A DNA stretch of 64,000 nt from Glandiceps talaboti. Its lineage: Eukaryota; Hemichordata; Enteropneusta; Spengelidae. A program made the translations under genes and the position numbers. Under the pieces are notes generated by a model. It was not told the origin of the DNA. It searched no databases and was given only the letters and a program-made list of their open reading frames with translations. Positions within the stretch are counted from its first letter, which is position 1, and each line of letters starts with the position of its first letter. This document shows, piece after piece, positions 52,848-62,894 of this stretch. The stretch is from assembly GCF_964340395.1 (NCBI RefSeq), contig NC_135554.1, positions 22,477,592-22,541,591 of the forward strand, in the 5' to 3' direction.

Positions 52848-53692
52848 ACAGGGCGGGGGTATAAAATGAAATATATGTATACTTTCTTTAATAGATAGAT
52901 GAAAGAAATTATCAAAATATATCACTAACCTTTTTTTTCGAGTAAGGAAACATTACCTGTGTATTTGAGTGCTACAGGGAATGACTATAGGCAATCTTCG
53001 CTGGAGATTTGAAAAGCCGTTTGCCAATATGCGCCTCGAAAATAAACTTCTGTTACTTTGAGCAAACTCAAACCAATTCTCGATTCTTAAGGAAAAAATG
53101 ACGTTCTCCATACAATATTTTTTTAAAAGTAGAAATCAAAATGATTTCAAAATTAAGCGTTTTAGAATCCAATGTGGCCACCGACTACTGTACGAACTCT
53201 ATGAGAAATTATTAATTGGAACAAGTGAATTAAATTAGTTCTGGATTTATGCGCTTCGATAACTCCAACACATCTCCATTTCTTCTCGGAATGGGTTGAA
53301 GACGTGTGCATGTCGGAAACTCCGAAGCATGTATTTCCAGAGCTAGTGTACGTTGAACATTTTTGAGTCCGGGTTTTTGAGTATGTAAGGGTTGACGTGT
53401 TTTACAACAAGGGAAACCCGTCGTCGGTGACCTTAGAGTTTCATCATTATCAAATTGTAGGCCTACAAGTGAATGAATCATAATTTTAAAAAAAATACAA
53501 GTAGAACATTAACACGTTATTTTCCATTTACACCTCAAGGTGTGAACCATCCACGCGTGCATGCTTTCAATCCTGGGCACTTTTTCCACGGCCTCGGAAG
53601 CATGTGAAAACACCCTCCTCTTCAGGGAGCGTACGTGGTGGTTTACAACGAGGTCACACACATGTACAGAAAGTCGGGGAACAACAAGGTCG

Positions 53693-53741
<49 letters not shown>

Positions 53742-53745
<4 letters not shown>

Positions 53746-53782
53746 CTGATGATCGCGCAATGCGTGAAACTCCGAGTTACAA
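53742..53782 (+). ncRNA. Hammerhead-ribozyme-like motif, copy 1
   Basis: Core CTGATGA (53746-53752) and GAAA (53766-53769). Stem I: TTGT with ACAA (53779-53782). Stem II: CGCG with TGCG, loop CAA. Stem III: ACT with AGT, loop CCG; a U precedes the predicted cleavage point. The arrangement is that of a type I hammerhead with minimal stem III, as described in Penelope-like retroelements. A U-U pair at the base of stem II is non-canonical. It sits between two (TA)n tracts. Confidence 0.55.
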
Positions 53783-53808
53783 CCAAGAAAGAGTTCCAGT
53801 ACTACCAA

Positions 53809-53922
<114 letters not shown>

Positions 53923-54011
53923 CTCGGTGGGTATCAATCTGCTATAAGACAGTGCTCTATACCGCAGTGGCAGAGCGTAATAGTTTTGGTAGTACTGGAA
54001 CTCTTTCTTGG

Positions 54012-54052
54012 GTGTAACTCGGAGTTTCACGCATATTGCGATCATCAGACAC
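54012..54052 (-). ncRNA. Hammerhead-ribozyme-like motif, copy 2 (left palindrome arm)
   Basis: Exact reverse complement of the 54058-54098 copy, so the same core and stems (stem I GTGT/ACAC) read on the minus strand. The two copies face each other in a head-to-head palindrome. Confidence 0.55.
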
Positions 54053-54057
54053 TCAGA

Positions 54058-54098
54058 GTGTCTGATGATCGCAATATGCGTGAAACTCCGAGTTACAC
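54058..54098 (+). ncRNA. Hammerhead-ribozyme-like motif, copy 3 (right palindrome arm)
   Basis: CTGATGA at 54062-54068, GAAA at 54082-54085, stem I GTGT/ACAC, stem II CGCA/TGCG with loop ATA, stem III ACT/AGT. Against copy 1, stem I changes T-A to G-C at one pair and stem II changes G-T to A-T, so pairing is kept. Confidence 0.55.
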
Positions 54099-54124
54099 CC
54101 AAGAAAGAGTTCCAGTACTACCAA

Positions 54125-54172
<48 letters not shown>

Positions 54173-55060
54173 TAGTGGCAATAAAACATTGGAACATTAT
54201 TTTCATGATACATTTTTGATACGTCGTAAAGTTGGAACAGGGTAAGGAACTGTAAGTTGTTGATATGGTAGTCGGTATGAAGAACTTCACATATGAAGAA
54301 AGACTTCAACAACTAAATTTAACAAGATTTAAAAACTGATACAACTACACTGGCCATTATATTTCAACCAACAGTGATTAGTATTAAAGGCCAGACCAAA
54401 AGGCATGTTGATAAAAGTATTGAGTGTGTGGAAGTAAGAGTGTAAAAAAGTGAAGCCACAAACCTTTTTCCCACTTAGGGTGTTTGGGAATCATGCTACC
54501 TCTATGTCTATGGTTGAATATCAATAAAGGGTACTCATTTCTTGGATATATCATGTTCTCTTGCCTGTATATCATAGTAAATGTGTATGTCTCCACTTTA
54601 ACACGTACAACGCAATACAACACAATAAACTAACCTTTGAAAGTACATGTAATAATTCGATGTCTTAACTCTCGACATTGTATATCTCTGTCGTCATTTT
54701 GTGATAATATCTGACATCAGAGTGGCCTACATTGTTTATAAAATCTTCACCTTCATCTTTTCTGTCTTCAGGCATTCGGACATGCATCTCACTATAATTT
54801 CGGAGGGTGTTTCACACAACGTTACCACTCTTGTATGCCGCTAAACTTTCTGTATTTATGTAAGCAAAAAATAAGTAGTCTTTCCACAGGGGACCCAGGA
54901 ACCGTGTGACAAACAAAACAAAACAAACAAACAAACAAATGACAAAGTAGAGGGACAAATAAAATAATTAAATAAACCAGCAAATAAACAGATACTCATG
55001 GGGGTATACTAGATATGTGTTTTTTTATACCCATCACTACAAAAGTGAAATCACATTAGA

Positions 55061-55551
55061 TGCTCAATGTCAGACATAAATAAGTTGCTAAGTGTTGGAC
55101 ACATGCTCAGTGTCACATGCTCAGTGTCAGACTCAAATAAGTTGCTCAGTGTCGGACACAAATAAGTTGCTCAGTGTTGGACACAAATAAGTTGCTCAGT
55201 GTCGGACACAAAATGAGTTGCTCAGTGTTGGACTCCAATTCGATGCTCAGTGTCGGATATGAGTAAGTTGCTCGTGTCGGACACAAATTAGATGCTCAGT
55301 GACGGACATAAATAAGTTGCTCAGTGTTAGACACAAATTAGATGCTCAGTGTCAGACTCAAATAAGTTGCCCAGTGTCGGACACAAATTAGCTGCTGTGT
55401 CAGACACAAATTAGATGCTCAGTGTCGGACTCAAATAAGTTGCTCAGTGTCGGACACAAATGTGTTGCTCAGTGTCGGACACAAATTACATGCTCAGTGT
55501 CGGACACAAATGAGATGCTCTGTCAGACTCAATAAGTTGCTCAGTGTTGCC
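55061..55551. repeat. 25-bp minisatellite (GTTGCTCAGTGTCGGACACA)
   Basis: About 19 units of GTTGCTCAGTGTCGGACACA plus AATAA, with variants (GATGCTCAG, GACTCAAATAA). Confidence 0.9.
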
Positions 55552-55559
55552 CGACTTCT

Positions 55560-56062
55560 TGTCAGTATGTGACGTCAGGGAGGGTGGTACGTCAGCAGAC
55601 AACTTGCCCGTGTAACATCGAAAGTACTCTCGGTGATGTACACTGGAGTACATCTAACATTGGAACGGTGTAACTTTCGATGTGCTTCACCTACAGCGGT
55701 AAATCGGTGTACAATATTACTGTTACGTTAGCGTAACTCAACCCTGGTGATACATCGGAGTATGTACACTCGCGTAACACTGACAAGTCTGCATATGCTG
55801 TACCTGCAGAAGAGACATGCAGCTGAACGTCAGTGGAGATCTACACCGCAGTACCGCTAGATGAGAAATCAGTGTTACGTTAGCATAACTCTCCCTCAGC
55901 GTTACATCAGAGTATGTACACTAGTGTTACATCATCGCGGTCAAGCAAAGTACCTGCAGAAGAGGCATACAGCAGACCACCAGTGTAGTTCTTCACCGTT
56001 GTACCACCAGCAGAGAAGCCGTTGTTACACTAGCATAACTCACCTCCAGCAGTACGTCGAGG
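55560..56062. repeat. ~151-bp tandem repeat with GTTACGTTAGCGTAAC palindromes
   Basis: Three units anchored at 55718, 55869 and 56020: TGTTACGTTAGCRTAACTC, CATCRGAGTATGTACACT, GTACCTGCAGAAGAGRCAT. Directly follows the 25-bp array, forming a 1-kb compound satellite. GC content is higher than the surroundings. Confidence 0.8.
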
Positions 56063-56127
56063 GGGGAATTTGCGATTTGCGTGTGTAATTCAAATCACAA
56101 ATAACTTTCTGTACGTTCAACAAACTT

Positions 56128-56232
56128 AAAAAAATAAATGTTGAGTTACAAACACGGACTTGGGTTGTGTGGTTTAACTTTCTTGCAACTAAATTAAAAA
56201 TCCAAAATAAATACCCATTGTAACTCAAATGT
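56128..56232. mobile_element. TTAAAGTGGCC-family fragment between the genes
   Basis: TGTTGAGTTACAAACACGGA and AAAATCCAAAATAAATACCC match the family, but the GGCCACTTTAA end is missing. Confidence 0.5.
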
Positions 56233-56268
56233 TGTCTCCTTATCAGCTATTAATTATTATAAACATAT

Positions 56269-56270
56269 AT

Positions 56271-56306
<36 letters not shown>
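56269..56306. repeat. (CA)n microsatellite
   Basis: About 18 CA units. Confidence 0.95.
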
Positions 56307-56308
<2 letters not shown>

Positions 56309-56623
56309 CCTACAAAGTATGCTAAATGGTTGACTGACATGTTAGTCTTCCCAAACAACCTGTGAACTCAAGTTTAGTACTTTTTATGGATATCAAGTGT
56401 AGAAGCTGATTGGTTGAATAAGTCACATGATGCTCAAGTTGAAAAGTTACATACCTTAATTGTGTAAAATTACCCAGATCTGACCAAGTTAGCCACACAT
56501 AAATAACTTCAAATATCAAGAGGTGATATGTTAATTTTATGCAGATTTTTCCTAACGATTGCAGATAGTAAGGTGTGGCGCGGCAAACTTAATTCACAGG
56601 CTGTATGAAACAAATATTTACTA

Positions 56624-56937
56624 GGTTGACCACAGGGGACAAATAAATAAATAAATACTGAAAAACATCAACATAGGAGTAATCACAAGTCAGCATCAAC
56701 AATAATGAATGATTTGCAGTATCAAGAATTGGTATTTATTTTCCAATATGCAAAAGTCACAATTGCAAACACCCCACAATTGTGCATATAGTGAAAATAC
56801 ATACTAATTCTTGATACAGTGAAACATTATTATTGGTACTGATTTGTGATTACTCTATTGTTGAGGTTTGTCAGTATTTATTTGTTTGTTTTTGTAAATA
56901 AAACTAACTGAGCCTGCGTTCCCTGTGGGTGGGTTGA
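56624..56937. mobile_element. Foldback element with ~150-bp arms
   Basis: Left end GGTTGACCACAGGGGAC, right end complement of TCCCTGTGGGTGGGTTGAC. The arms share AATAAATACTGA, GAGTAATCACAA and GTATCAAGAATT. Almost no spacer, so it would form one long hairpin. Confidence 0.75.
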
Positions 56938-57932
56938 CTGACCACCAAACCATCTCCAGAGTCTAACATGTACATGACATGAGACAAGAAATAACTAGAA
57001 GCCAAGTTTAAATGTTGTTAACACAATATGTTAACTAGTTTTAATGAAAAAAGTGTGATTTGGAGAAGCAAACCATCTAGATTGACAAGATGTCACATGT
57101 GTGAGTATCTGAGAAAAATAACTGATTCTATGACTAAACAGAATGATGAACACAGGATTGGAAAGTACTCAGGAGACTGCAAAATAACATCGTTGTTTCA
57201 GTTTGTGCGTTTTGACTAGAATGGGACAAGGACAAAAAGTAGCATTCACAATTGTCTTGTTTTGAGTGTTCTCGGGAACCAGAACTTGTTTCCCAGCTGA
57301 TGAAATAAAAATAATCGTGGCGTGTGATGTACAGCTGCCGCAAAGAGGTCTAAAAGTTTTACAATGATGGTTTTGAGTGCTTTTATGGTTTCCTTTCGAC
57401 ATGGGAAGATTCTTTGTGTGATGCCTTGATACGTTCTGTTTCAAAGTGATGAGACAATTGGAATGTTTTGTGAAATATAGAAAAATTCATTTCTCTATCA
57501 CGATAAAACAGATCAAGCTTGGCCATTGACAGTTTGTAAAAGTATCAGGTATCATTTGATCCAACAACATACATTTCATTTCATACAGTACTGTTATGTG
57601 GTAGCATACTTTTTTTACCGACAATTTCTTCATTTGTGGGTACTTTCACAATGATTCCATATCTTTTGAAATCATTTGAAATCAAGTAATGGATGACAAC
57701 TGCAGAATTCAATTTACAACACAATTATCCCAATGTTGTGGCGGCCATCTTGGATTTCCATTTTGCTACAAATTGGGTTAATTGTAGCAAATTTTGAAAT
57801 TCAATATGGCCACCACATTGTGTGTTCATGTTTTGTAAAAATAAAGGGATTGTCAATTTTCTTCCGCAATGTCAGCCACTCTTCTATCTTGTCATTCATG
57901 AAGAAACTGGCAAAGGCATTCATATGTGAGCC

Positions 57933-58244
57933 TTATAACATATCTGGATATTGTTTTTTTTTGTTGGATGAAATTCTGTGCAAAAGGGCGAGATTGTAAA
58001 ATACAGTTATTGGTGGAACTCTGTTAGTCTTTGCTACCCATGTAAAGTGATGGGTTGTAGAGAGTATCAGAGTTCCATTCACATCAGTGTGTAGGTGATA
58101 GAATATAAATATATGTAGATTTGTACTGTCAGTAGCACCCTCATCAAATTGCTGAATAGACTTTGACGAGAAATAGCAAAGAACTATGGAGGCCACTGAA
58201 GCTAAATAACTTGTTTGCATCTTACACTGTATGTTACAGTCCAC
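57933..58244 (-). CDS. Unassigned open frame, 103 codons, downstream of PRKCSH
   Basis: The longest non-repetitive minus-strand frame between the two genes. An internal Met (MQTSYLASVASIVLCYFSSK) starts a signal-peptide-like hydrophobic stretch; the rest is rich in His/Thr/Ile, with no domain I recognise. It lies 450 bp beyond the PRKCSH stop codon, so it may be 3'UTR read by chance. No splice partners seen. Low confidence that it is a gene. Confidence 0.15.
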   Translation of the reverse strand: MDCNIQCKMQTSYLASVASIVLCYFSSKSIQQFDEGATDSTNLHIFIFYHLHTDVNGTLILSTTHHFTWVAKTNRVPPITVFYNLALLHRISSNKKKQYPDML

Positions 58245-58694
58245 AAAAGGACCAAAATACTGCAGAACAACTACATGCTGTTAATGTTAAACACTGCATC
58301 ATAGAACAAATACACTAAACATCTTTCTATCGATGGTAAATAAACTGAGTAAGGGAAGAAACAGGAAAGGAAATTTGGGGTCTAGGACACTTCAGAAAAA
58401 CATAAATGTGTCCTGATGTTCAGACTTTTAAGACATGAATTGTTTACAAATTAAGTAAGGAAATACAAAATCATACTTGGCAAACTGGTATTGTTTTCAA
58501 TTGAACATTCACATCCCACTGCATAATGTATTGCTAACACTCTTTTTTTCTCCGAAAACATTACATCTAACAAGTCCTACAAACTGGTTGGCTTCTCTGG
58601 ATAACCTGGCTGTCTAGCTGCTGAATAAATTATGCAAATGTTCCAACCAATCAATAGGCTTTGTTGGATGGGAGAAGTCCATATATGGTTGGGG

Positions 58695-58838
58695 TTATAG
58701 TTCATCATGTTTATCTGTGACATTGGGGTCAATGACTTTATTACATAATGCAGGTGTAGTAAATTCTAATTCGTATTCACATCGGCTCGGTTCTGATGCT
58801 TTGGTAATCGTATTTTCAAGACCACAAGAAAGTTTTAC
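58695..58838 (-). CDS. PRKCSH: PRKCSH last exon with KHDEL ER-retrieval signal
   Basis: Acceptor CTGTTTTAG before 58838; 47 codons, then TAA at 58697-58695. It begins VKLSCGLENTITKASEPSRC and continues EYELEFTTPALC, holding the last three MRH cysteines and the EPSRCEY motif, then a short tail ending TDKHDEL. The HDEL ending is the usual one for this family. I saw no AATAAA on the minus strand close downstream. The preceding intron (58839-60777) carries three foldback repeats. Confidence 0.95.
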   Translation of the reverse strand, partial: VKLSCGLENTITKASEPSRCEYELEFTTPALCNKVIDPNVTDKHDEL

Positions 58839-61285
58839 CTAAAACAGAAAAAAAGAAACAGATAATAATCAGTGAACTGAAAATGAAACTTGTTTCTTGT
58901 ATACCCAAAGTCTTAAGTTATATTAACAATTTTATCAGGGCTTCCTACTTGAAAAATCAATGTGAAATAACATAGACCAAGTCTTTATTTGTAACTCAAT
59001 ATTAAACTTGCAAAAGATTAATAAATGTGTATTGTACATATACAATAACAAACTGTTTACACATTATTTAGCTTTTAGCAATTTTAATATTGAGTTACAA
59101 ACAGGGACTTTGCATATGTTGTTTCACTTTGATTTTTCAAGTAGGAAACCATGATAAAATTGTTTTTACAAATTAAAAATCCAAAATAAATATCAAACTT
59201 CATTCCTATGGCCACTTTAATTTAATTATCTATATGTGGTGGTTAGTATCTCAGCAAGTTTGAAACTGTGTCTTTTCAATAAACATCGATCGTTCTCTGA
59301 CAAGATACTTATCTAGAGTCGGTTACATTATGCAAAGTAAATTTCAAGGTAACATTGTTTACAGTTGTGTCTTTAAGGCATACATAAATTTGCACACAAG
59401 AGTTGTTTATCTTGATGCACATGTAATTGAAATTCACGAGCAACCTTTCACTCGTTTTCACGCAAACTTTAGTTGTTTATTAATTAACATGATAAAAATT
59501 CATAGGCAATCACTTGAAATTCAGTTCTACACAAACATTGACACAGGAGATGTTTTTTTAACTGACATAACTGGAATTCACAGGTAATTATTCAGAATTA
59601 GTTCTAAACAAAGGCAGGCAAAGTTCTAATTGATGTAATTGGAAATCACAGGCAATCTCTTGGTTTAAATGCTACACTCTCTCACCAGTCCCCGGGAACA
59701 TCGCTATTAGCTGTTTTGTATGTACCAATATCTACCGAATAATTGTACTAGAATATCCTTGTACTGTGGGCCCTCATCGACTACATAGGGCTAATCATTT
59801 GTTGACATGTTACTGTGACTCCCTGTTATTGCGATGCCCCAAGGCATGTCAACAATTGATTAGCCTTCCTATGTAGTCGATGAGGGCCCATAGTACAATT
59901 ATGCAGTGGATATCGGTACATACAAAACAGCCCGTTAAGTGATGTGATGCTCCTAGGACTGTGAGAGAGTCTATTCAAATGCCTGCAGATAAAATGACAA
60001 ATACATGGATGTTGTACTACACAAATGGTGAAACATGTGTCAGACTTAATTGATTGATATTTAGTCATGGCTGATTACTTTGCTTTCACTGTCAACTATG
60101 CTTACATACTTTCTTTGTATTCATTACACATACCACAACAACAACTTTTCTCCTGACGTGGATCCTAGCACTGTTTATTTTCTTATGAGACTGGCTACAC
60201 AGAACCCATTTTACAGGCTTTCAGTTTCACTGTCAACTACTTTTACATACTTTTCTTTGTTTTTTTAGTACAGTAACACTACATTAATATATCATAGGTT
60301 AAGTATGACCAATTCTTGGTACCTGCAATAGCATTTTACCTCATGCTAGAGAGTCAAAATAGAACAAGAAGGTTGACTTTAATATTCTCAGTACCTGTAA
60401 TAGCATTTTACCTCATGCTAGAGGGTCAAATAGAACAAAACGGTCAACTTATTCTCACGCATGCCTATAGTAACACATGTGTAGCACGTAGAGCGGAAGT
60501 TATAGTGTCGACCAATAAATTGAATAGTCGTTATTTTTATGACAAACCTAGGTGGTAGAATTCTATTGCAGGTACTGAGAATTATGACAAACCTAGTTAG
60601 TAGAATTCTATTGCAGGTACTGAGAATTAAGGATCACCCTTTGAAATGAGAAATTCAAATATGAATCATTTAAAATGAAATTTGAAAGAAATCAAAATGT
60701 CAATACCTTTGTTACAATATGAAACTAATTCCTATATTTGTTTCATTAAAAAGTGCATAAATTTGAAATGTACATACCATTGTGGATCTGTCTGGACCAT
60801 TCCAGCATTTCTCTCCACCCCCATATTTCATCCTGGAATATTTACTGCCATCTGGACCATCCCAGTGTTTATAGTTACTGTATAGGAAAACAAAAAACAT
60901 CATCTCTGATTATTTGTTTGTAAACATGGTGAACAAATATCCATATTTTTTTAAAGTAATTTTACAATCAATATTGTCTTTATGATGTCAATCAAATCTA
61001 TTATAAAATGTAAAACTTGTCATGGTGTTCTGGTTTACCTCTTTGTGTAAAACGTCCCGTTATGAATTGTTGGGAAATGAATTCAAATAATTCAAATGAT
61101 AGGAGGGTGGGTATATATATACAACAAGGAAGTGGCAATATCACTTTGGTGCAAGAACCCAGGAAACGAGGGCTGAAATCTGGTAAAACCTGTGTTGGTA
61201 TTATTACTCAAGGTTAAAGTCCCCCCCTCCCACACCCCCGCCCCCCCAAGCACCAGCAACCCCCACCACCAGTACCACCACCACC

Positions 61286-61317
<32 letters not shown>

Positions 61318-62854
61318 CAACACCACCACCATTACCACCACCACCAGAGGAAGAAAATCTGGTAAATCTGTGTAGATTTTCATACCATGTAAAATAACTT
61401 TTGGTGGGGAACCCAGGAAAGTTACTGGAAACCTGGCAAACTTACTTGGTGCCCTTGACAAAAACACCAACTGATGCTTCCAATATATAAAGACAGTATT
61501 ATGAATTCCACAATAAACTTACCCTAGTGTTGTTTCTCTTCCAACTTTGGGTTTCTGAGTAACTTTTCCAAAAGGACAAAATTTGTATGTGTACCTAAAA
61601 ACAGAGAAATGATTTAAAATAAAACTTTAGATATCCGACTAAAAACTGAAATAAATGAAATAAACTTTGAGAAGAGAAAATATTTAGTTGTACTGCTGTG
61701 TTCTTATATAATTAAATAGGCATTGAAGTATTTGGTTCCAAGAAAGCTTCTTGTAATTTTTTCCTACATATCAAATGTTTGAAATCATTTTGGATATACA
61801 CTCAGCTGCAGAACTTTGATAGTAATGCTATTTGATGAAATATTAGATAAAAACAAAGGAAACAGTTCACAAAGCAAATGAGGGCACTATTTACTACTTA
61901 CTCTTTGTCTTGAAGCTCGAAGCATTGTGAATGTATACTGTAGAACTCATTCTCCTCACCAAGATCATACCCTAGTACTTTATCAATATCACCAATATCA
62001 TTGTTGAGTTTTCTGTACTGATCATCAATTTCACTATATTCTTGTCTGGCCTTATCAGCAGCTGAAAATTCAATGATGGGATTGTCTTGAAGTTCTTTTA
62101 TGGCATTACATTGGTGTAGTAATAGAAGGTAGCAGACTACGGTTATCAGGGGGATATTTCGAAATTTGTCATTTTTGAGGATTCAGGCCATTAAGTTGGT
62201 GTACTTTCAAAGAAAGTTATTTCACATTGTTTTTTCAAGTAGAAAAACATAGTAAAGTTGTTTTAGCAATTAAATATCCAAAATAAATACCCAATTCTCA
62301 TTCATATGGCCACTTTAATAACAGCAGGAGTGGGGAGTAGATATCGGTGTGAAATTTCAGACTCCTTACTTTGGAATTATGTATGGCCTGGCTTATATGA
62401 AAGTGTATGAGTTTGCTAGTTAGGTCATTAGGATCACTTCAACTTCTACATCAAATTGATGTACAGTGATGATCAATGTACAATTTACTTTCAATGCTTT
62501 AAATGAGAGTAGGAGCTCTGAGAAGATTTCAGTGTGAAACTTCAGAAATCTTATTTTGGAAATTATATATATGACTTTTAATCAAAGCATATGAGTTTGC
62601 TAACTAGCAAACAAACTGACAATTCACAATTTACCTTCAATAAGAGTTTTTGTTTCTTCATTATATTCAGGCATCTCATCTTTATCTTTATCTGATTTAG
62701 GTTTGACACCATCGTAAGACTCTTCATCATCATCATCTTCATCTTCGTCATCGTATGCATCTTCATCCCCGTAGTCTTCGTAATCGTCTGTATTAATTTC
62801 TCCAGCATCTATGTCTTCTACATCCATATCTGATGGCGCTGCTGGTTCTTCCAA
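58695..62854 (-). CDS. PRKCSH: Glucosidase II beta subunit, C-terminal five exons (partial gene)
   Basis: Non-catalytic subunit of ER glucosidase II, which trims glucose from N-glycans; the beta subunit binds glycan mannose through its MRH domain and keeps the enzyme in the ER. Five exons join in consistent phase: 62854-62635, 62061-61902, 61594-61523, 60877-60778 and 58838-58695, 696 nt, 231 residues plus stop. In order they give an Asp/Glu-rich linker, a short helical stretch and an MRH domain with all six expected cysteines (SQC, FCPF, KCW, SCG, SRCEY, ALC). Also present are the Gln of VTQKPK, the Arg of DRST and the Glu/Tyr of EPSRCEY expected at the sugar site. The protein ends KHDEL. 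The N-terminal LDL-receptor-A and EF-hand exons must lie to the right of the window. Family identity is clear from conserved blocks; the symbol is by homology. Confidence 0.95.
58923..59220. mobile_element. TTAAAGTGGCC-family foldback element
   Basis: Hairpin arms 58923-59005 and about 59082-59165 (CTTCCTACTTGAAAAATCAA, TTTGTAACTCAATATTAA) followed by AAAATCCAAAATAAATATC and the end GGCCACTTTAA. Lies in the last PRKCSH intron near the last exon's acceptor. Confidence 0.7.
59711..59930. mobile_element. Foldback element in the last PRKCSH intron
   Basis: Arms 59711-59810 and 59845-59930. CTGTTTTGTATGTACC, GGGCCCTCATCGACTACATA and GTTGACATG recur as reverse complements. The left arm has a small insertion. 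34-bp loop. Confidence 0.8.
60311..60628. mobile_element. Nested inverted/direct repeat element in the last PRKCSH intron
   Basis: The left side holds two direct copies of ACCTGYAATAGCATTTTACC plus TCATGCTAGAG; the right side holds two copies of GACAAACCTAGKTRGTAGAA, TTCTATTGCAGGTACTGAGA. The outer ends are inverted copies (AATTCTTGGTACCTGCAATA versus AATTCTCAGTACCTGCAATA). Confidence 0.65.
60778..60877 (-). CDS. PRKCSH: PRKCSH exon: GPDGSKYSRMKYGGG block of MRH domain
   Basis: Acceptor CTATACAG before 60877 and donor GTATGT from 60777. The exon is 100 nt: one base completing Gly, then 33 codons. It encodes HWDGPDGSKYSRMKYGGGEK, then CWNGPDRSTM, matching the family WIGPDHDKFSAMKY...GCWQGPNRST block; the Arg of DRST is expected to contact sugar. 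An apparent longer open frame on both sides is intron read-through. Confidence 0.95.
61261..61347. repeat. (CCA)n/(CAA)n microsatellite in a PRKCSH intron
   Basis: CCA and CAA triplets, preceded by C-rich runs from 61220. Intronic, so the Val/Leu-rich frame across it is not coding. Confidence 0.95.
61523..61594 (-). CDS. PRKCSH: PRKCSH exon: YTYKFCPF block of MRH domain
   Basis: Small 72-nt exon. Acceptor TTTTTAG before 61594, donor GTAAGT from 61522. It encodes YTYKFCPFGKVTQKPKVG and RETTLG, matching the conserved EYVYRLCPF...QKPK...LG region. The 1-base start and 2-base end fit both neighbours. Confidence 0.94.
61902..62061 (-). CDS. PRKCSH: PRKCSH exon: helical segment and start of MRH domain
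   Basis: Acceptor TTTTCAG before 62061 and donor GTAAGT from 61901. The exon is 160 nt with 2-base ends. It completes an Ala codon from the previous exon, then runs through a charged helical stretch (AADKARQEYSEIDDQYRKL) and GYDLGEENEFYSIHSQCFEL, the family block that opens the MRH domain with its first cysteine. Confidence 0.94.
62165..62319. mobile_element. TTAAAGTGGCC-family fragment in a PRKCSH intron
   Basis: TTTTTTCAAGTAGAAAAACA, ATCCAAAATAAATACCCAAT and CATATGGCCACTTTAA match the element at 58923-59220 in the same orientation. Only about half of the foldback is kept. Confidence 0.65.
62635..62854 (-). CDS. PRKCSH: PRKCSH exon: acidic linker
   Basis: Acceptor TGTAG before 62854 and donor GTAAAT from 62634. 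It encodes 73 codons plus one base, starting in phase 0. Residues about 10-50 are mostly Asp/Glu/Tyr, followed by a lysine/aspartate patch and MPEYNEETKTLIE, which matches the conserved MPPYDEQT-type block before the helical region. The first codon is TTG (Leu) and is not a start: the frame continues from an upstream exon outside the window. Confidence 0.92.
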
Positions 62855-62894
62855 CTACACGGATCAATCATATACACTCATGTCAGTCAACCGA

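Larger units (their letters stand above)
53980..54130. repeat. Perfect 151-bp palindrome
   Basis: Two 75-bp arms, identical as reverse complements, around a single central A at 54055. Each arm runs from ATAGTTTTGG inward through the hammerhead-like unit. The right arm continues into (TA)n; on the left a short unique stretch separates it from the preceding (TA)n. Confidence 0.9.

Noticed and set aside
53930-53980. Possible tRNA-like segment (TGGCAGAGCG)
   Set aside because: No cloverleaf and no B-box at the right spacing.
55061-55551. CRISPR-like regular repeats
   Set aside because: Units are contiguous without unique spacers and the DNA is eukaryotic; it is a minisatellite.
57718-57820. Plus-strand frame beginning MLWRPSWISILLQ
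   Set aside because: GGCGGCCATCTTGGATTTCC is a common non-coding motif (YY1-like); no further coding support.
61204-61470. Val/Leu-rich frame
   Set aside because: Translation of the (CCA)n/(CAA)n repeat within a PRKCSH intron.
62578-62808. Met/Lys-rich frame overlapping the PRKCSH acidic exon
   Set aside because: Shadow frame of the GAT/GAA-rich exon; the correct frame is fixed by the downstream MRH exons.
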